From Clostridium carboxidivorans P7 (lineage in GTDB: Bacteria; Bacillota; Clostridia; Clostridiales; Clostridiaceae), in NCBI RefSeq assembly GCF_001038625.1, contig NZ_CP011803.1, positions 4,774,001 to 4,838,000 on the forward strand: a DNA stretch of 64,000 bases. The letters run 5' to 3'. A program made the translations under genes and the position numbers. Positions 23,757 through 32,943 of the stretch are shown here, one piece after another; positions within the stretch are counted from its first letter, which is position 1, and every line of letters begins with the position of its first letter. The notes under the pieces were generated by a model, which saw only the letters and a list, made by a program, of their open reading frames with translations, was not told where the DNA came from and ran no database searches.

Positions 23757-24994
23757 TTATTTGCAAAAATTTTAATGGCTGTTTTCATAAAGTATTCTTC
23801 AACAGATTTAAAAAATGTTTTAATATTGTTATCTTTTTCATAATCTTTATTAAAGTTTTTTAAACCTGAAACGCTTTTATTTCTTATTAAGTATTTTATG
23901 AGTTCCACTATTTTGTCGCCACTATCAGGCTTTGAAAATTTACTGCAGTTTGTTTTCATAGCTGTCAATTTATCTTCAAACTGTAATAAGTTTTCTATGA
24001 TTTCTTGACATTTACTAGTATCAGATAAATTAATAGCTAAATTGTGCTCTAAAAGAAACCCTGCATTTTTTTCTTCTTGCCCTGGAATTGGAGAAAAAAT
24101 TCCTAAAGGGATTCCGCATATAAGAGCTTCTGTTATTGTAAGCCCACCGGGTTTAGTTAAAAGTAAATCACAAGCTTGCATATATTTATTGACTTTGTCA
24201 GTAAATCCTATTATTTTAGTAGGCTTAATTGAAGATTGTTCTAATGTTGATAGTTCATTATAAAGTTTTTCGTTTTTACCTGTTATTACAATTATTTGGA
24301 TATCTTTATTTACTTTATTAAGTTCATGGTATACATCTGTAATTTTACCCATACCTAAACTACCACCCATAACTAGGATAGTAAATTTGGAAGGACTCAA
24401 GTTTAGTTCCTTTAGAGTGTCATCTCTTTTATATTTGTCCATAAAGCTAGGGTTTACAGGTATACCTAAATCGTGAATTGTGTTTCTTGGTATTCCTTTG
24501 GATACCATGTCTTCAACCATGTCTTTGTTTGAGACTACATAAGCATCTATGTAAGAATGTAACCAAGATCCATGGGGATAATAGTCCGTAATTATGGACA
24601 TAACAGGTATATTTAAATTATATTTAGCTTTCATTATAGATACCATTTCTGTTGTAAATGGATGAGTGCATATCAAAATGTTAGGAGAAAATTCATCAAT
24701 TAATGGTATTAGTTTGTAAGTCATTATTTCATTAAACTTAGCACTAATAGTATTAGTAATTCCATAATCTCCTTCTGAATAATTATATAATTTTCCATAA
24801 AGAGAAGGAGTAACTTTTAAAGTTTTTAAATAACTTCCAATTACTACCTTATCAATTATCGGATTTATATATTTTAATGTATCTATAATTTTTATTTCTG
24901 AATCAGGAATTTTTAAATTTATATAATCTTTTAGTGCCTCTGCAGCATGACCGTGTCCTCCACCTGCAGAAACTGAAAGAATCAAAAATTTCAT
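23753..24994 (-). CDS. MGDG synthase/UgtP-type glycosyltransferase (GT28)
   Basis: This 413-residue protein has the N-terminal motif SAGGGHGHAAEAL of diacylglycerol glycosyltransferases. Later blocks are ICTHPFTTE, ITDYYPHGSW and the donor-site LLTKPGGLTITEAL near residue 285. Relatives add sugar to diacylglycerol at the inner membrane face, giving glycolipids used as membrane lipids and lipoteichoic acid anchors. It is convergent with spoIIR. The exact sugar is not readable from the sequence, and a spore role would be a guess from position. Confidence 0.88.
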   Translation of the reverse strand: MKFLILSVSAGGGHGHAAEALKDYINLKIPDSEIKIIDTLKYINPIIDKVVIGSYLKTLKVTPSLYGKLYNYSEGDYGITNTISAKFNEIMTYKLIPLIDEFSPNILICTHPFTTEMVSIMKAKYNLNIPVMSIITDYYPHGSWLHSYIDAYVVSNKDMVEDMVSKGIPRNTIHDLGIPVNPSFMDKYKRDDTLKELNLSPSKFTILVMGGSLGMGKITDVYHELNKVNKDIQIIVITGKNEKLYNELSTLEQSSIKPTKIIGFTDKVNKYMQACDLLLTKPGGLTITEALICGIPLGIFSPIPGQEEKNAGFLLEHNLAINLSDTSKCQEIIENLLQFEDKLTAMKTNCSKFSKPDSGDKIVELIKYLIRNKSVSGLKNFNKDYEKDNNIKTFFKSVEEYFMKTAIKIFANN

Positions 24995-25318
24995 TTAATC
25001 ACCTTCTGGTTAAGTATGTAATAACATTATATAAAATATAAGCGCAATAATAAACAAGTTTAGATAACATTTAAGAAAAAATTAATATTAAGTAAGAAAA
25101 ATTTAATGTTAAGATAATATGTTTATATACTATATATTGTAATTCAAAAGTTTATTTATAGTTATAATTTTTTACTATTATTTAATTTATTTTTGACTCT
25201 AAAATATGGTTTTATTCATAATGTTTAAGAAAATAACTACATAATGAATAACAATTAATTAAATATGGATAATATAAAATAAGTTGTATTTAAAATAAGT
25301 ATTTTAGGAGGAGTTTTT
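24995..25318. other. AT-rich divergent intergenic region upstream of ypeB
   Basis: About 320 nt between divergent genes, with no ORF that has a ribosome site. It probably holds the promoters of both genes. A weak SigG-like site lies at 25246-25274. Nothing else was recognised. Confidence 0.6.
25246..25274 (+). promoter_or_regulatory. SigG-like promoter candidate for ypeB
   Basis: GAATA at 25246-25250 and GATAATA at 25268-25274 have a 17-nt spacer. The -10 element differs at one position from the SigG consensus CATAATA. Bacillus sleB-ypeB is SigG-controlled. Confidence 0.3.
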
Positions 25319-26683
25319 ATGAAATTTACTAGAAAGAGAATAATATATACATCTGTAGTTGCATTAATAGTAGTTTTTTCAAGCACTTTTGCAATTCTTA
25401 TGACTCTTGAAAGAACGGATTATAGGAATTATCTTCAAGGGGAATATAGTAAAAATATGTATGACCTTATAAATTCAGTGCAAAACATAAGGGTAGATTT
25501 AGGAAAAGCAAATGTAGTTGGATCTAGGGAGCAAAGTATAGTTGTATTTGAAGATATATTCAGATACTCAGCTATAGCAAATGATAAACTTCATTCTTTA
25601 CCAATATCCCAGCAGGTTATAGGTGATACAAGTAAATTTATATCTCAAGTAGGAGACTTTTGTTATACTTTAGCTAAAGTATCTTCTGAAGGAAGAGAAC
25701 TAAACGAACAAGATTATAATACGATAGACAGGTTGAAAAACGAATCTTTTTCATTGGAGAAGCAATTAAAAACAGCATCTGATGAAATAAATAATGGTAA
25801 GGTTAAGTGGGGAGATATAAGAAAGAAAACTAGCAGTGTTCTTGCTAGTAATAAAGAACCATTAATAAGTGAACAGTTCCAAGGTATACAAAAACAAGTA
25901 ACTCAATATCCTGCATTAATTTATGATGGACCATTTTCAGATAATGCTTTAAAAATAAATCCTAAAATAAATTCCGAAAAGCAAATTTCACAAAAAGAAG
26001 CAGAACAAGTAGTTACTAAAATTATAGGCAAAGACAAAATTCAAGCTGTACAATTAAAAGCTAGTACAGGAAAACAAAATATAGACACATATAGATTCCA
26101 GGTAACTATTAAGGGGAGAAAGAATAGTGATATAATTTGTGAAATAAGTAAGCATGGTGGAAAGGTAGTATATTTGCTTGATAATAGAACTATAAATAAA
26201 ACCAATATAGACTTTAATAAATCTGTTGATATTGGAACTAAGTACTTACAAAACATAGGATATAAAAATATGATTCCTACATATACGCTAAATTATGGAG
26301 ACACTGCTCTAATAAATTATGTATACAAACAGCAGAATGTTATAATGTATCCAGATCAAATAAAATTAAAAATAGCTTTAGATGACGGCAGCATAGTAGG
26401 AATAGAGTCTGAAAAGTACCTTACATCCCATGAAGAAAATAGAAATATACCTACGATTAAAGTAAGTCAAGATCAAGCAAGAGGAAGAGTCGGTAAAAGG
26501 CTTAATATAACCAATGTAAGACTTGCCATGGTTCCAACAGAAACAAATAAGGAAGCATTATGCTATGAATTTTCAGGAAATTATAAAGAGGATAATTTTA
26601 TAGTATATATAAATGCAGAAACTGGATATGAGCAAAAAATAGTTCAAATTATAAATACTCCAAATGGTAAACTTACAATGTAA
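25319..26683 (+). CDS. ypeB: Germination protein YpeB
   Basis: The 454-residue protein has an N-terminal transmembrane anchor (about 8-28), a helical domain, and C-terminal PepSY-like repeats (about 215-450). It matches YpeB, which in Bacillus is required for incorporation and control of the cortex-lytic enzyme SleB in the forespore. The ATG follows AGGAGG at 8 nt. Bacillus ypeB is in an operon with sleB, but no sleB-like gene lies near it here, so YpeB must partner with a protein encoded elsewhere or act differently. Confidence 0.9.
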   Translation: MKFTRKRIIYTSVVALIVVFSSTFAILMTLERTDYRNYLQGEYSKNMYDLINSVQNIRVDLGKANVVGSREQSIVVFEDIFRYSAIANDKLHSLPISQQVIGDTSKFISQVGDFCYTLAKVSSEGRELNEQDYNTIDRLKNESFSLEKQLKTASDEINNGKVKWGDIRKKTSSVLASNKEPLISEQFQGIQKQVTQYPALIYDGPFSDNALKINPKINSEKQISQKEAEQVVTKIIGKDKIQAVQLKASTGKQNIDTYRFQVTIKGRKNSDIICEISKHGGKVVYLLDNRTINKTNIDFNKSVDIGTKYLQNIGYKNMIPTYTLNYGDTALINYVYKQQNVIMYPDQIKLKIALDDGSIVGIESEKYLTSHEENRNIPTIKVSQDQARGRVGKRLNITNVRLAMVPTETNKEALCYEFSGNYKEDNFIVYINAETGYEQKIVQIINTPNGKLTM

Positions 26684-26841
26684 GCAGTGATATAATTTAA
26701 AATTCTTTATAGTTTTGCAAAAAATATATGATTAACAAAATTAAGCTATTGATAAAGTGCTGAAAATTAACTAAACTATTACTTAGAAGTTTTAAAAATA
26801 AAAGCAGGACTAATTTTATAGTCCACAGGAAAGGTGATAGT

Positions 26842-27825
26842 ATGACAAAAGCACTTGCAATGATGTCTGGAGGATTAGATAGTACATTAGCAGCAAAACT
26901 TATGAAGGATCAAGGAATAGAAGTAATAGGAATATGTTTTAAATCTCATTTTTTTGGAGCTGATAATGCCATAAGAATGGCTAAACAGATAAATATGCCT
27001 TTGGAAGTTGTTGACTTTTCAGAAGAACATTTTGAAATGGTTAAAAACCCAAAACATGGGTATGGAAAAAATATGAACCCTTGCATTGACTGTCATGCAA
27101 TGATGATGAATTATTCAGGTAAAATGCTAGAAAAGTATGAAGCTGATTTTATAATAACAGGTGAAGTTTTAAATCAAAGGCCTATGTCTCAAAATAAAAG
27201 CTCATTAGATGTAGTAAAAAAGGAATCTGGATTTAGTGATAAAATATTGAGGCCATTATGTGCTAAAAATCTTGCTCCAACAAAGATGGAATTAGAGGGA
27301 TTAGTCGATAGGGAAAAACTTATGGACATATCAGGAAGAAGCAGAAAGGTTCAAATGGCATTGGCAGAAAAGTGGGGTATAAAGGATTATCCATCGCCAG
27401 CTGGAGGCTGTAAACTTACTGAACCTAACTATGCAAAAAGATTAAGAGATCTTTTAGATAAAAAAGAAGATATAATTGCTAGCGATTTAGGAGTTTTAAA
27501 ATATGGAAGACATTTCAGGGTGTCAGAAAAAGCTAAAATTATTTCTACAAGAACTGCAGAAGAAGCACAAGAAATAAAGCAATACTTAACTAAAAAAGAT
27601 ATGATATTTTTGGCAAAGGATTTTAATGGCTCTATGGTTATAATAATAGGAGAAGCAACTGAAGAAGATATAGAATTTGCAGCAAAGATCACTGGAAGGT
27701 ATTGCAAAGGAAAAAATGAAGAAAGAATAGAAATTAAATATGGATATTATAAGCAACCTTTGGATAAATTTATGGAAGTTAAAGCTGCTACTGAAGAAGA
27801 AATAAGTAAATATATATTGCCATAA
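26842..27825 (+). CDS. PP-loop ATP pyrophosphatase, ThiI/MnmA-like
   Basis: This 327-residue protein has the PP-loop motif SGGLDST at residues 9-15, which activates substrates by adenylation. Downstream are NPCIDCHAMM (CxxC, near residue 75) and SPAGGC near residue 181, so Cys residues could carry sulfur or bind a metal. It resembles tRNA thiolation enzymes of the ThiI/MnmA group but lacks their THUMP or beta-barrel domains as normally seen. The C-terminal half is a separate domain of unknown function. tRNA sulfur modification is the likeliest role. The start follows AAAGGTGAT. Confidence 0.7.
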   Translation: MTKALAMMSGGLDSTLAAKLMKDQGIEVIGICFKSHFFGADNAIRMAKQINMPLEVVDFSEEHFEMVKNPKHGYGKNMNPCIDCHAMMMNYSGKMLEKYEADFIITGEVLNQRPMSQNKSSLDVVKKESGFSDKILRPLCAKNLAPTKMELEGLVDREKLMDISGRSRKVQMALAEKWGIKDYPSPAGGCKLTEPNYAKRLRDLLDKKEDIIASDLGVLKYGRHFRVSEKAKIISTRTAEEAQEIKQYLTKKDMIFLAKDFNGSMVIIIGEATEEDIEFAAKITGRYCKGKNEERIEIKYGYYKQPLDKFMEVKAATEEEISKYILP

Positions 27826-27880
27826 ATGATGAAGTTAAAGGTTATGTTTTAAAGGTTAGTACTATGGAGGGGGGGATTTT

Positions 27881-28300
27881 ATGAAAAAGAAAGCTATTAT
27901 ATCTGTATTAAGTAAGCAAACGGAAGATACAGATGATGTTATTGAAGTAGTAACGCCAGGAAACTTTTATAAAAAGGATGACACCTATTATGCTATTTAT
28001 AAAGAAACTAAAATTTCGGGAATGGAAGGTACTACAACTACCTTGAAAATAAGTGAAGATAAATTTTCACTTATAAGATCAGGAAGTACTACTAGTAAAA
28101 TGGAATTCTATAAAGGAAAAGAAGATATATCTATGTATGATACTCCTTATGGAACATTAGAATTGAAAACTCAAACAAACAAATTAATTGTTAATTTAGA
28201 TGATGATGGTGGAGAAATACTTATAGATTATATTATGAGTATATCTGGACATAAACCTCAAAATACATTATTAGAAATAAATATAAAGACGCAGCAATGA
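27881..28300 (+). CDS. DUF1934 family protein (YwiB-like beta-barrel)
   Basis: This is a 139-residue cytosolic protein of the DUF1934 family, predicted to form a calycin-like beta-barrel. Typical blocks are YYAIYKETKISGMEGTTTT near residue 38 and YDTPYGTLEL near residue 87. Its function is unknown. The ATG follows GGAGGGGGG at normal distance. The terminator hairpin begins inside the last codons. It is 55 nt after the PP-loop gene and may be co-transcribed. Confidence 0.85.
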   Translation: MKKKAIISVLSKQTEDTDDVIEVVTPGNFYKKDDTYYAIYKETKISGMEGTTTTLKISEDKFSLIRSGSTTSKMEFYKGKEDISMYDTPYGTLELKTQTNKLIVNLDDDGGEILIDYIMSISGHKPQNTLLEINIKTQQ

Positions 28301-28319
28301 TAATATGCTGCGTTTTTTA
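28289..28319 (+). terminator. Terminator of the DUF1934 gene
   Basis: The arms ACGCAGCA and TGCTGCGT lie at 28289-28296/28306-28313 with a T run. The left arm overlaps the stop region. Confidence 0.85.
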
Positions 28320-28402
28320 CTTTAGGCATATTAAGGTTTATAAATTGAAGATTGTGGCAATATTATTACTAATTATATAAACTAAATGGGAAGGTGAGTA
28401 TT

Positions 28403-28711
28403 ATGTCTAATTATTTTAATGATAAAAGGGGACAATATGAAAAGATAATAAATATTTTATGTGAATACAAAGGCATAAATAGAGAAAAATTATTGGAAAT
28501 ATTAAAAGATAAAGAATGTAAATATCTTTTTTTTCTATTGATAAAAAAGTATGGATGTGATGACATGAAGATGATACAACAAGACTTTCCAAGTATAAAT
28601 ACAAAAAACATAAATAGTAATTTTAGAAAAGCAAGAGAAAAGATATTATTAAATACAAAGATAAGAAATATGTATTTTGAAGCAGAGAATGTATTAGAAA
28701 AAATAGAATAA
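28403..28711 (+). CDS. Small unknown protein upstream of pyrG
   Basis: This is a 102-residue, mostly helical, basic protein with no signal or membrane segment. The central part (about residues 35-75) has a helix-turn-helix feel: KYLFFLLIKKYGCDDMKMI, then NINSNFRKAREKI. No family was recognised. The start is ATG 28403 after AAGGTGAG; the GTG at 28394 overlaps that site. Bacillus has rpoE (RNA polymerase delta) at this position before pyrG, but no convincing sequence similarity to delta is visible. A terminator follows at 28794. Confidence 0.6.
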   Translation: MSNYFNDKRGQYEKIINILCEYKGINREKLLEILKDKECKYLFFLLIKKYGCDDMKMIQQDFPSINTKNINSNFRKAREKILLNTKIRNMYFEAENVLEKIE

Positions 28712-28793
28712 AATATTTTTTAAAAGAAAGATAAAAAAAGTGTGGCATAACAAATAAAAGTGTGGTAGTATATTAAGTATGTTTTAAAACATA

Positions 28794-28830
28794 AAAATAC
28801 CATTATATAATGTATAGGGTATTTTTTATT
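28794..28830 (+). terminator. Terminator upstream of the pyrG leader
   Basis: The arms AAAATACC (28794-28801) and GGTATTTT (28818-28825) are followed by T residues. They separate the small upstream gene from pyrG. Confidence 0.7.
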
Positions 28831-29012
28831 ATAAAACTAATAAAAAAGTTTGTCAACAAATATTTTAGCATAATTGAATAAAAGTTTAACATAAGCAGCA
28901 GACTTATATTTATAGTTTGCTGAGAAGTGTTTTTCTCTCAAAGGAAGAAGAGAAAACTAAAAATATTATAAAACATAGGGGGTGAAGACTGCTTTTTTAA
29001 GCAGGAAGTTTT
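28831..29012 (+). promoter_or_regulatory. pyrG leader with hairpin between ribosome site and start codon
   Basis: The leader has a stem at 28929-28957 and a strong Shine-Dalgarno AGGGGGTGA at 28977-28985. A compact hairpin CTGCTTttttAAGCAG at 28989-29004 lies between that site and the ATG at 29013. A second, weaker site AGGAAG (29003-29008) lies next to the ATG and is partly inside the hairpin. The layout suggests translational control. A Bacillus-type CTP-sensing attenuator was not recognised. Confidence 0.45.
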
Positions 29013-30626
29013 ATGAGCACAAAATACGTATTTGTAACTGGAGGAGTAGTATCCTCATTAGGAAAAGGAATAACAGCAGCTTCGTTAGGAAGACTTTTAA
29101 AGAATAGAGGATTTAAAGTTTCAATTCAAAAGTTCGATCCATATATAAATATAGACCCAGGAACAATGAGCCCATATCAACATGGTGAAGTTTTTGTAAC
29201 GGATGATGGTGCAGAAACGGATTTAGATTTAGGACATTATGAAAGATTCATTGATGAAAGTTTAAGCAAGAATAGTAATGTTACTACAGGAAAGATTTAT
29301 TGGTCTGTAATTTCGAAAGAAAGAAAAGGAGATTACTTAGGTGGTACTGTTCAAGTAATTCCCCATATAACTAATGAAATAAAATCAAGAGTGTATAGAG
29401 TTGGAAAAGAAAGAGATGTAGATGTAGTTATAACTGAAATTGGTGGAACTATAGGAGATATAGAGTCATTACCGTTTTTAGAAGCTATAAGACAGATAAA
29501 ATATGATGTAGGAAGAGAAAATGTTTGCTTCATACATGTTACTCTTGTACCATACCTTGGAAAATCAGGCGAGCTTAAAACAAAGCCTACTCAACATTCA
29601 GTAAAAGAATTAAGAAGTATAGGAATACAGCCAGATATAATAGTTTGTCGTTCAGAAAAACCTCTTTCTGATGATTTGAAAGAAAAGATAGGTTTATTCT
29701 GTAATGTAGATAGGGATGCTGTAATTCAAAATTTAGATGCAGAAAATTTATATGAAGTTCCTTTAATGCTTAGTAAAGAAGGATTAGATAATTTAGTTTG
29801 TCGTAAGCTAAATTTGCAGAGTAAACCAATAGACAATACAGAATGGATTAGCATGGTAGACAGAATTAAGAACCTTTCAAAAAATGTTACAATAGGTTTA
29901 GTTGGAAAGTATGTTGAATTACATGATGCATATATATCAGTAGTTGAAGCCTTAAGTCATGGTGGATATGCTAATGATGCTAATGTAAATATAAAATGGA
30001 TAAATGCAGTAGATGTTACTTCTGAAAATGTATCAGAGTATCTAAAAGATGTGGATGGAATTTTAGTTCCTGGTGGATTTGGAGATAGAGGAGTAGAAGG
30101 AAAAATAGAAACAGTAAGATGGGCTAGACAAAATAATGTACCTTTCCTTGGAATATGTCTTGGAATGCAATGTGCTGTAATAGAATTTGCTAGAAATGTA
30201 GTAGGATATAAAGAAGCTCATAGCTCAGAGTTTAATGAAGATACAAATTATCCTGTAATTGATTTAATGCCAGATCAAAAGGATATAGACGAAAAAGGCG
30301 GTACTATGAGGCTTGGAGTTTATCCATGTAAGCTTTCAAAAAATACTAATTCCTTTGATGCTTATGGCGAAGAAGTTATATATGAAAGACATAGACATAG
30401 ATATGAATTCAATAATGAATACAGAAAAGCGTTAACAGATGCAGGCCTTATTTTATCAGGAACAAGTCCGGATTCTAGACTTGTTGAAATTGTTGAAATA
30501 AAGGATCATCCTTGGTTTGTAGCAGTTCAATTTCACCCTGAATTAAAATCAAGACCTAATAGACCACATCCTTTATTTAGAGAATTTATAAAGGCGTCTT
30601 TAGGCAATATTGATGTTGAACTTTAA
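29013..30626 (+). CDS. pyrG: CTP synthase
   Basis: The 537-residue enzyme converts UTP to CTP with ATP and glutamine. The N-terminal synthetase domain begins KYVFVTGGVVSSLGKGI and contains FDPYINIDPGTMSPYQHGEV. The C-terminal class I glutamine amidotransferase domain has the nucleophile motif GICLGMQ near residue 380 and the HPE motif near residue 510. The length is typical. The ATG at 29013 has a hairpin between it and the best ribosome site. A large nested terminator follows. Confidence 0.97.
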   Translation: MSTKYVFVTGGVVSSLGKGITAASLGRLLKNRGFKVSIQKFDPYINIDPGTMSPYQHGEVFVTDDGAETDLDLGHYERFIDESLSKNSNVTTGKIYWSVISKERKGDYLGGTVQVIPHITNEIKSRVYRVGKERDVDVVITEIGGTIGDIESLPFLEAIRQIKYDVGRENVCFIHVTLVPYLGKSGELKTKPTQHSVKELRSIGIQPDIIVCRSEKPLSDDLKEKIGLFCNVDRDAVIQNLDAENLYEVPLMLSKEGLDNLVCRKLNLQSKPIDNTEWISMVDRIKNLSKNVTIGLVGKYVELHDAYISVVEALSHGGYANDANVNIKWINAVDVTSENVSEYLKDVDGILVPGGFGDRGVEGKIETVRWARQNNVPFLGICLGMQCAVIEFARNVVGYKEAHSSEFNEDTNYPVIDLMPDQKDIDEKGGTMRLGVYPCKLSKNTNSFDAYGEEVIYERHRHRYEFNNEYRKALTDAGLILSGTSPDSRLVEIVEIKDHPWFVAVQFHPELKSRPNRPHPLFREFIKASLGNIDVEL

Positions 30627-30938
30627 TTAAAAATATTACATTGTTTTTTAAATTGTATATAATTACGTTAATATAAAACCTGTTTGGTTAAAATTTATTA
30701 TTACTATTTGCACAAATATAAGTGTAACATATAGTAATGCTAAAATAAGTTTTGGCTAAATAGGTTTTTTATTTTCTTTATTTCAATTTTAAAAAGTATT
30801 TTTAGCAGGCTATTTTTGTGTTTCTTTAAGAAAAATGTTGCATGAAAATAATAATTGTAGAATTTTCATGAAGGATTTTAATGATATGTATAGAAATAAT
30901 ATATATAAAACTTTGTGAAAAGGGAAGGGGTGACTTTT
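30627..30938. other. Intergenic region between pyrG and the 30939 gene
   Basis: About 310 nt with the nested terminator at 30675-30775 and a small inverted repeat ATGAAAAT/ATTTTCAT near 30842-30871. No ORF with a ribosome site was seen. Confidence 0.6.
30675..30775 (+). terminator. Large nested terminator after pyrG
   Basis: The outer 19-bp stem (30675-30693/30750-30768) is fully paired if G-U wobbles are counted. An inner 8-bp stem (30700-30707/30731-30738) and a further short stem around TGCAC/GTGTA complete it. A T run follows. The total structure is about 95 nt, far longer than a usual terminator. Confidence 0.65.
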
Positions 30939-31280
30939 ATGTTATTAGATATGGATATAAGTATTGCATTGAAAAATTTTAGTGGGTCTTATGATGTTAA
31001 AAATTTTTCTCTATTTGAAGCAAGCAAAATTAGTGAAAGATTCCCTTCTTTAAAATTAAAAACTGTTAATAAAGGAATCAGTATTGAAATAAAGTGTCCT
31101 ATCTGTGAAGGCTTTCATTATTATAGATATAGTTTTAACGAGCTTATAAAAAGGGAATTAATAGTTGGAGGATGTGAAGCATTGGGGATTCCTCTGTTTT
31201 ATATAGGAAATTACGATAAAGTTAAACAAAGAGTAGATAGATGCAATAATGTTAATAGAAGTTTATATGCTATGATGTAG
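30939..31280 (+). CDS. Unknown small protein between pyrG and rho
   Basis: This 113-residue cytosolic protein has one CPIC motif near residue 47 and a Cys at about 78. These might bind metal, but a clear four-Cys site is missing. No signal peptide, membrane segment or known family was recognised. The start is ATG 30939, 9 nt after GAAGGGG; the frame also allows a GTG at 30915, which lies upstream of that site. It is probably monocistronic, with an inverted repeat after it. Confidence 0.6.
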   Translation: MLLDMDISIALKNFSGSYDVKNFSLFEASKISERFPSLKLKTVNKGISIEIKCPICEGFHYYRYSFNELIKRELIVGGCEALGIPLFYIGNYDKVKQRVDRCNNVNRSLYAMM

Positions 31281-31284
31281 ATAA

Positions 31285-31320
31285 ATATCCAAGTAAATTA
31301 AAAATTTACTTGGATATAAT
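31285..31320 (+). terminator. Inverted repeat after the 30939 gene
   Basis: A perfect 15-bp stem at 31285-31299/31303-31317 with a 3-nt loop is followed by AT-rich sequence without a clean T run. It probably terminates transcription or protects the mRNA end. Confidence 0.55.
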
Positions 31321-31463
31321 ATTTAATGTGAAAAATGTGGATTAAAATAAAAAAAAGGGGTATAATGTATTGTACGGTATATTCTTTTAAATTGGAATTC
31401 TCTTAAACGTTTCCCTAAGATTATAATAAATTGTGAAAACTTAATATTGTGAGGTGTTATTTT

Positions 31464-32942
31464 TTGGTGACTAAGGATATAGAGGGCATGACTGTTGCTG
31501 AATTGAAAGTATTGGCAAAAAGTCTTGGAATTAAGAATATATCTAAGTATAAAAAATCTGAATTGATAGAAGAAATTAAAAAAGTTTCTCCTGCATCTAT
31601 TGAAAAGGATGGAAAAATACTTAGAGAAAAAATAAGCCCTAAAAGTGAATCAATAGTTAATGACAATGAAGTTCAGTCAGAAAAAGAAACAAAAAATCAG
31701 GAAACAAGAGTATTAACTGATAAAAAAACATTAACTGATAAAGTTGAAGAGCATAAAAATAATGAAGAAGAAAAAAGAGAAAAACTCAAAGAGATGATAA
31801 ACGAATCTGATACAGCAAGAGGAGTACTAGAAATAATAGAAAATAATAATTACGGATTCTTAAGGGGTAGAAATTATTTAACAGGACCAGATGATATATA
31901 TGTATCACCATCTCAAATAAGAAGATTTAATTTAAAAACTGGTGATGAAGTTCAAGGAAAAGTTAGAATTCCTAAAGAAGGAGAAAAGTTCAAGGCGCTG
32001 CTCTATGTAGAAAAGGTAAATGGTGAAAATCCAGAAAGAGCAGTTGGAAGAAAACCATTTGAAACTCTTATTCCTATCTATCCAAATCAAAGATTGAATC
32101 TAGAGACTAATCGGGAAAATTTATCAACAAGACTTATGGATATAATATCTCCTATAGGTAAAGGACAAAGGGGAATTATAGTTGCTCCACCTAAAGCAGG
32201 TAAAACCACTCTTCTAAAAAGGATAGCTCAAAGTATATCTGCAAATCATCCATTAGTTAAACTCATTGTTGTTTTAATAGATGAAAGACCTGAAGAAGTT
32301 ACAGACATGCAAAGAAATATTAAAGGTGAAGTTATTTATTCAACATTTGATGAAGAACCTGAACACCATACAAAAGTTGCATATATGGTGCTTGAAAGAG
32401 CAAAAAGAATGGTAGAACAGGGGCAAGATGTAGTAATTTTACTAGATAGTATAACAAGACTTTCTAGAGCCTATAATTTAACTATAACTCCTACAGGGAG
32501 AACTCTTTCAGGTGGATTAGATCCAGGAGCATTAATAATGCCTAAAAAGTTTTTTGGCGCAGCAAGAAATATAGAAGAAGGCGGCAGTCTTACTATACTT
32601 GCTACAGCACTTGTAGAAACAGGAAGCAGAATGGATGACATGATATTTGAAGAATTTAAGGGTACAGGAAATATGGAAGTACATCTTAATAGAAGACTTC
32701 AAGAGAGAAGAATATTCCCTGCTATAGATGTATATAAATCAGGAACAAGAAGAGATGATTTATTATTTGAAAATCAAGCAGAGAAAGATGCTGCATTTAA
32801 TATAAGAAAAGTTTTATATGATGAAAACAATACTCAAAATGTTACAGAGCAGTTGATAAATCTTCTGTCAAAGACAAGAAATAATGAAGAATTTATAAAT
32901 TTGGCTAGCAAAATGGATATGACTAAGAATGCGGATAAATAA
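31464..32942 (+). CDS. rho: Transcription termination factor Rho
   Basis: This 492-residue hexameric RNA-dependent ATPase terminates transcription. It has an N-terminal SAP-like helical region (MTVAELKVLAKSLGI) and then a charged insertion (about residues 45-110) not found in Escherichia coli Rho. The RNA-binding domain has YGFLRG near residue 133, Walker A is PPKAGKTTLL near residue 245, and Walker B is VVILLDSITR near 325. The start is TTG 31464, 7 nt after GAGGTG; GTG 31467 is a near alternative. The order rho-rpmE-tdk matches Bacillus. The insertion is rich in K/E/N/T rather than N/Q. Confidence 0.95.
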   Translation: MVTKDIEGMTVAELKVLAKSLGIKNISKYKKSELIEEIKKVSPASIEKDGKILREKISPKSESIVNDNEVQSEKETKNQETRVLTDKKTLTDKVEEHKNNEEEKREKLKEMINESDTARGVLEIIENNNYGFLRGRNYLTGPDDIYVSPSQIRRFNLKTGDEVQGKVRIPKEGEKFKALLYVEKVNGENPERAVGRKPFETLIPIYPNQRLNLETNRENLSTRLMDIISPIGKGQRGIIVAPPKAGKTTLLKRIAQSISANHPLVKLIVVLIDERPEEVTDMQRNIKGEVIYSTFDEEPEHHTKVAYMVLERAKRMVEQGQDVVILLDSITRLSRAYNLTITPTGRTLSGGLDPGALIMPKKFFGAARNIEEGGSLTILATALVETGSRMDDMIFEEFKGTGNMEVHLNRRLQERRIFPAIDVYKSGTRRDDLLFENQAEKDAAFNIRKVLYDENNTQNVTEQLINLLSKTRNNEEFINLASKMDMTKNADK

Positions 32943-32943
32943 T

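Noticed and set aside
28929..28957. Stem near the pyrG leader as a transcription attenuator
   Set aside because: There is a bulge in the stem and no T run after it, so a Bacillus-type attenuator is not supported.
28982..29110. An alternative rightward frame starting GTG in the pyrG leader
   Set aside because: The GTG overlaps the strong ribosome site itself and the frame runs out of phase into pyrG. It has no family resemblance.
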